Shown: positions 61,039-64,000 of the stretch, piece after piece
Numbering within the stretch: the stretch's first letter is position 1
How the letters are laid out: each line of letters starts with the position of its first letter
Source of the DNA: Tolypothrix campylonemoides VB511288
GTDB lineage: Bacteria > Cyanobacteriota > Cyanobacteriia > Cyanobacteriales > Nostocaceae
Length of the DNA stretch: 64,000 bases
Assembly (NCBI GenBank): GCA_000828075.3
Contig: JXCB02000023.1
Span: forward strand, 248,001-312,000
Reading direction: 5' to 3'
Made by a program: the position numbers and the translations under genes
The notes under the pieces: generated by a model
Told to the model about the DNA's origin: nothing
Database searches by the model: none
Seen by the model: only the letters and a program-made list of their open reading frames with translations

Positions 61039-61676
61039 TTTAGTAGTTGAACCTTGAATAAACATAAAGTAGGCAAGTTCCACGTAAACTATTGGACACT
61101 TTCTCAACTTTTATTCTTCATGAGAGACTTAAGCGTTGACAAAATTGAATTTATGTGTGTTTGCTTCTCTCTAACTTGCTAAAGGGAAGTTAGGGTTAAA
61201 CAGGTCTACCTGTATATTCTTATTACGGTTAAACAAAACCATTTTATGCATTTTTCTAAATCCAGATTCAAAAGAGGGCAAGTTAATTGCTTGTAGGATG
61301 AAAGAGCGGTTTTCAGCTAAGGTGGGCATTGCTCACCAATATTTCAGACTTTTGTTATGTAGGCTTTTAGAAGCAAGGCACACCCTACGTTTTGTGGGTT
61401 AATCATAAGAGTAAGCGCTGTAATATCTAACCCATGAGATTACTCTAGTCTAAGTCTCAACCTTAACTACAACACTTTTATAGCTAATTCCGAAGCTTTT
61501 CTACATTTTTGCAAAAAGGCTGCTTGTACCCAATCCCTAATCCCTAATCCCTAATCCCCAAATTCCGAAGCTTTTCTACATTTTTGCAAAAAGGCTGCCC
61601 TTTGTCATTGGTTATTTACCTTAGGTAATAATAAATAACCAATGACAAAGGACTAATGACTCTCTAGTTTTTTGTG
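61039..61676. other. Intergenic region with direct and inverted repeats
   Basis: About 640 bases between two minus-strand genes. It contains a 38-bp direct repeat (61486-61523 and 61561-61598) around TCCCTAA tandem repeats, and the inverted repeat at 61599-61651. No gene seen. Confidence 0.65.
61599..61651 (-). terminator. Inverted repeat with 20-bp arms after the MscS-like gene
   Basis: CCTTTGTCATTGGTTATTTA and its inverse flank a 13-base loop. On the minus strand it lies just after the stop at 61677 and is followed by GCAGCCTTTTTG, so it may be the terminator of that gene. Confidence 0.55.
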
Positions 61677-63314
61677 TTAACTTTTTCTTTTGAAAGAGTC
61701 AAGCCATTCTTGGACTTGGGTTCTGGCGATATCGCGAGTGCCTAAACCAAACGACAAGGCAATAGCAACGGCGATCGCCCCAACTAAAAGTCCAAAAGCT
61801 AAATTCACAATATCACTGGCAACACCAATTTGTTGCAGTGCCATTGCAGACACAAGCGCAATGATCGCAATCCGCGCTATCTGTCCTAAAATCCGTGCTT
61901 GGCGATCGCCTGAACTGGTAATGATGTTAAAGGCAAGATTTGCCAGATACAAACCCACAGCAAAAACTACCAATCCCGACAAAATCCGCCCCAACACTAC
62001 CACAATGCCACCGACTAATGCTGTCAGCGCCGGAATATTCAAAATATTCACCGCCGCTAAAGTTGCAAACAGCATTATGCCGACTAGGACAATAATGCCG
62101 ACAATTTCTGATGGCGTGCGAGTTGTGGGTGTGGGTGTTGTTGGTTCTGGAATAACAACTCTTCTGGTGGGTGATGGCAAACCCAGAGCAGAGAAAATAT
62201 TGTTAAAGCCTATACTTGTGAGGATATTAGTCACCAGTTCCGCGACAAATCGCCCAACGAAATAGGCAATAATCAAAATAGCGATCGCTGTAAAGATAGC
62301 CGGTACTGCATTGAGTATTTGTTGCAGCATGGCGATCGCTGGTAGAGAAATTGCCTCGATTTGCAGCTGATTGAGTGCCGCAATTGCGACAGGAATCAAA
62401 ATCAAGACATAGACAATTGTACCGATAATCGTCGATAGGGATTGCGTCCCTGATGTTCCACTGAGTCCAAATTGCCTTCCCAAATTGTCGATTCCTGTTG
62501 TCCCCAACAAGTTCGTAACAATCCGACGCACCACGTTAGCTATAAACCAGCCAACCACAGCAATTAAGGCAGCACCCAAGATATTGGGTAGAATTGAGAT
62601 AACCTGTGTGACAAGAATTTGTACTGGTAGTAATGCCTGGGTTAACCCCAGGCTATCAAGCAACGGGATGAGAAAGACTAAAAAGATGAACCAATACAGA
62701 GCATTGCCAATAGTCTCACTTACAGACAGCTGATTCAGACTAGGAGTATCGTCTTGTGGTGTATTTAATCGTTCATCTATGCGCAACGCCCGCAGCCCGC
62801 GTACTGTTATCAGCCTGACTAAGGTAGCCACCAACCAGGCAATTCCTAGGATAACCAGTGCACCCACAAGGCGGGGTAAGAAGTCACCAATCTGATTCAG
62901 AAAACTGTTCAGCGGCTGAGAAGCTACCCTAAGTTGTAGCGTATCTAAAACGGCAACTATTGTTAAAAGCAGGACGCCCCAAAAGACTAAGCTGGAGATA
63001 ATTTTCTCTACTTGGGGAACATCTCCACCACCGGTTATCCCTGAAGCAATGCGGTTGTCTATATTGGTGCGATTGAGAACCGAACGCGTGACAGCAGCTG
63101 CAATAGCAGCAATGATCCAGCCAATTAATAAAATGAGCACTGCTCCCAGCAAACGGGGCATAAACTGAACCACCTGTTGTAGAGTTCCTTGTAGGTAATT
63201 GACAGCATCGGCTTGTTCCGATGGCAAGGTTGGTGATTGTGCCAAAAATTGCTGCACCCTCACTGACAAACCAACCTCCATCACCTGGGATATTCCTTGC
63301 CAAGTTATATTCAT
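61677..63314 (-). CDS. Mechanosensitive-channel-type membrane protein (TM-helix repeats)
   Basis: A 545-residue integral membrane protein. Repeated segments of the type LPRLVGALVILGIAWLVA, LPNILGAALIAVVGWFIA and VPAIFTAIAILIIAYFVG match the conserved TM-helix repeat of CmpX/MscS-related proteins; four or five copies occur along the chain, each followed by a short loop with RGLRALRIDERL-like basic residues. The soluble beta-barrel of classical MscS is not evident. It may be an osmotic safety valve or a small-conductance channel, but the gating mode is unknown. The gene is monocistronic. Confidence 0.82.
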   Translation of the reverse strand: MNITWQGISQVMEVGLSVRVQQFLAQSPTLPSEQADAVNYLQGTLQQVVQFMPRLLGAVLILLIGWIIAAIAAAVTRSVLNRTNIDNRIASGITGGGDVPQVEKIISSLVFWGVLLLTIVAVLDTLQLRVASQPLNSFLNQIGDFLPRLVGALVILGIAWLVATLVRLITVRGLRALRIDERLNTPQDDTPSLNQLSVSETIGNALYWFIFLVFLIPLLDSLGLTQALLPVQILVTQVISILPNILGAALIAVVGWFIANVVRRIVTNLLGTTGIDNLGRQFGLSGTSGTQSLSTIIGTIVYVLILIPVAIAALNQLQIEAISLPAIAMLQQILNAVPAIFTAIAILIIAYFVGRFVAELVTNILTSIGFNNIFSALGLPSPTRRVVIPEPTTPTPTTRTPSEIVGIIVLVGIMLFATLAAVNILNIPALTALVGGIVVVLGRILSGLVVFAVGLYLANLAFNIITSSGDRQARILGQIARIAIIALVSAMALQQIGVASDIVNLAFGLLVGAIAVAIALSFGLGTRDIARTQVQEWLDSFKRKS

Positions 63315-63646
63315 GGTTGTTCAGAATTGAAGTTGAGTGTTATTGCAGAAAACATCTAAGATGCTTCTGATGTGGATTACCCTGATAATCCTACATTCCG
63401 GTAAGTTTATCAGTATTTTGTCTATAAATTTACCAGTAAATTTATCTAATAAAGTTAATATTTAGAGTTTTTTTTTACTTTTTTGTTGTTATTTCTTATT
63501 TCGTTTTATGAATAATAAACTTTAGAATCATGGATAATTCATCATAAAAATTTCAATCCTGAGGTTATTTATCGTATTGTTGAAATCTGTTATATTGAAC
63601 TCATTTTGGGTTACTCTAGGTGCAGCCATAGCAAGAAAGATGCACA
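63315..63646. other. AT-rich divergent region
   Basis: About 330 bases between the membrane-protein gene and the SRPBCC gene. Very AT-rich, with a T-run near 63471. Promoters of both genes must lie here. No other feature seen. Confidence 0.5.
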
Positions 63647-64000
63647 ATGTCTCAAGTTTTTGAACAATCGATTCAAATCAATGCTACAGCCACGGTAGTG
63701 GAGCGCTGCATTACCGAACAAGCTCTGATGCATCGCTGGCTGAATCCTGTGTTACGTTGCGAACCTGTAGGTACGTGGAGTACTGATGTCGGTAGTAAAA
63801 GTCGGTTTGTGATTCAAATACCACTGATAAAACCTACATTGAATAGCACAGTCGTGGAAAGACAGCCGGGTTTAGTTGTGTGGGAGTTCCAAGGTTTTTT
63901 TAAAGGGCGCGACACTTGGGAATGTCAACCGATAGACAAAGGAACGCGCCTTGTTAACCGCTTTGAATTCGAGATTCCCAACCCTTTAGTAAGTTGGGGT
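63647..64000 (+). CDS. SRPBCC-family protein, N-terminal part only
   Basis: The ATG at 63647 opens a frame that runs off the window end with 118 codons. The protein begins MSQVFEQSIQINATATVVE, typical of the polyketide cyclase/START-like SRPBCC fold, with a following helix (CITEQALMHRWLNP) and strands VVWEFQGFFKGRDTWEC and TRLVNRFEFEIP. The fold binds hydrophobic ligands. Ligand and downstream genes are unknown because the gene is cut. Confidence 0.8.
   Translation, partial: MSQVFEQSIQINATATVVERCITEQALMHRWLNPVLRCEPVGTWSTDVGSKSRFVIQIPLIKPTLNSTVVERQPGLVVWEFQGFFKGRDTWECQPIDKGTRLVNRFEFEIPNPLVSWG

Overview
The window looks like chromosomal DNA of a filamentous, probably heterocyst-forming cyanobacterium (order Nostocales). 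The reasons are frequent HIP1 octamers (GCGATCGC), short tandem repeats such as repeated TTAGTCA and CAGAGGG, many dispersed GC-rich palindromes between genes, and typical cyanobacterial families: PaO-like Rieske oxygenase, PhoX with a Tat signal, STAND/WD40 proteins, and two-partner secretion with CHAT proteins. No rRNA, tRNA or CRISPR array was seen. The assignment to order is inference; no marker gene settles it.

Layout. (1) 1-5244: two cobalt/nickel ECF transporters facing each other. The plus-strand one is cut by the window edge (CbiM end, PDGLE protein, CbiQ, CbiO). The minus-strand one is complete (CbiM, CbiN, CbiQ, CbiO). (2) 5502-11774: an iron module with a Fur-like box, a Tat-exported two-domain multicopper oxidase, a lipoprotein, a ferritin-like protein and an FTR1 permease. 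It is interrupted by an ISL3 transposase remnant and a MITE-like element. (3) 11920-14615: a MOSC protein and three small minus-strand genes. Two of these are preceded by near-identical ~90-nt leaders with an overlapping terminator and antiterminator. (4) 15430-24964: a STAND region with an NB-ARC/WD40 protein, a KirBac-type channel, and a three-gene minus-strand group (ATPase, WD40, ATPase). A 122-bp repeat appears to have split one NACHT-WD40 gene there. (5) 25402-29305: BON protein, alpha/beta hydrolase, infC and a PstS-like binding protein. (6) 29611-33617: a very large hybrid histidine kinase overlapping an orphan ribbon-helix-helix gene. (7) 33933-41518: a PEP-CTERM protein, PhoX with a candidate Pho box and a 24-codon leader ORF, a PaO-like oxygenase and glutamate dehydrogenase. 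(8) 42256-45358: three tandem PEP-CTERM paralogues. (9) 45855-60248: a surface-protein locus with two TpsA exoproteins, one TpsB transporter, a Ser/Thr kinase with TPRs, and a secreted TPR-CHAT protease-like protein. (10) 60484-64000: fasciclin protein, a mechanosensitive-type membrane protein and a truncated SRPBCC gene.

Three themes recur. Metal handling (Co/Ni import, Fe oxidation, import and storage) fills the first 12 kb. Signalling and probable conflict proteins fill 15-25 kb. Cell-surface and exported proteins fill 33-61 kb. Repeats are unusually active: they split one gene, insert in-frame peptides into another, and scatter IS200/IS605-like hairpins without any transposase. The most testable new signals are the tandem leader RNAs at 13688-14152, the repeat-split STAND gene at 23256-23390, the STAND plus Kir channel pair, and the secreted CHAT protein next to a TPS system.
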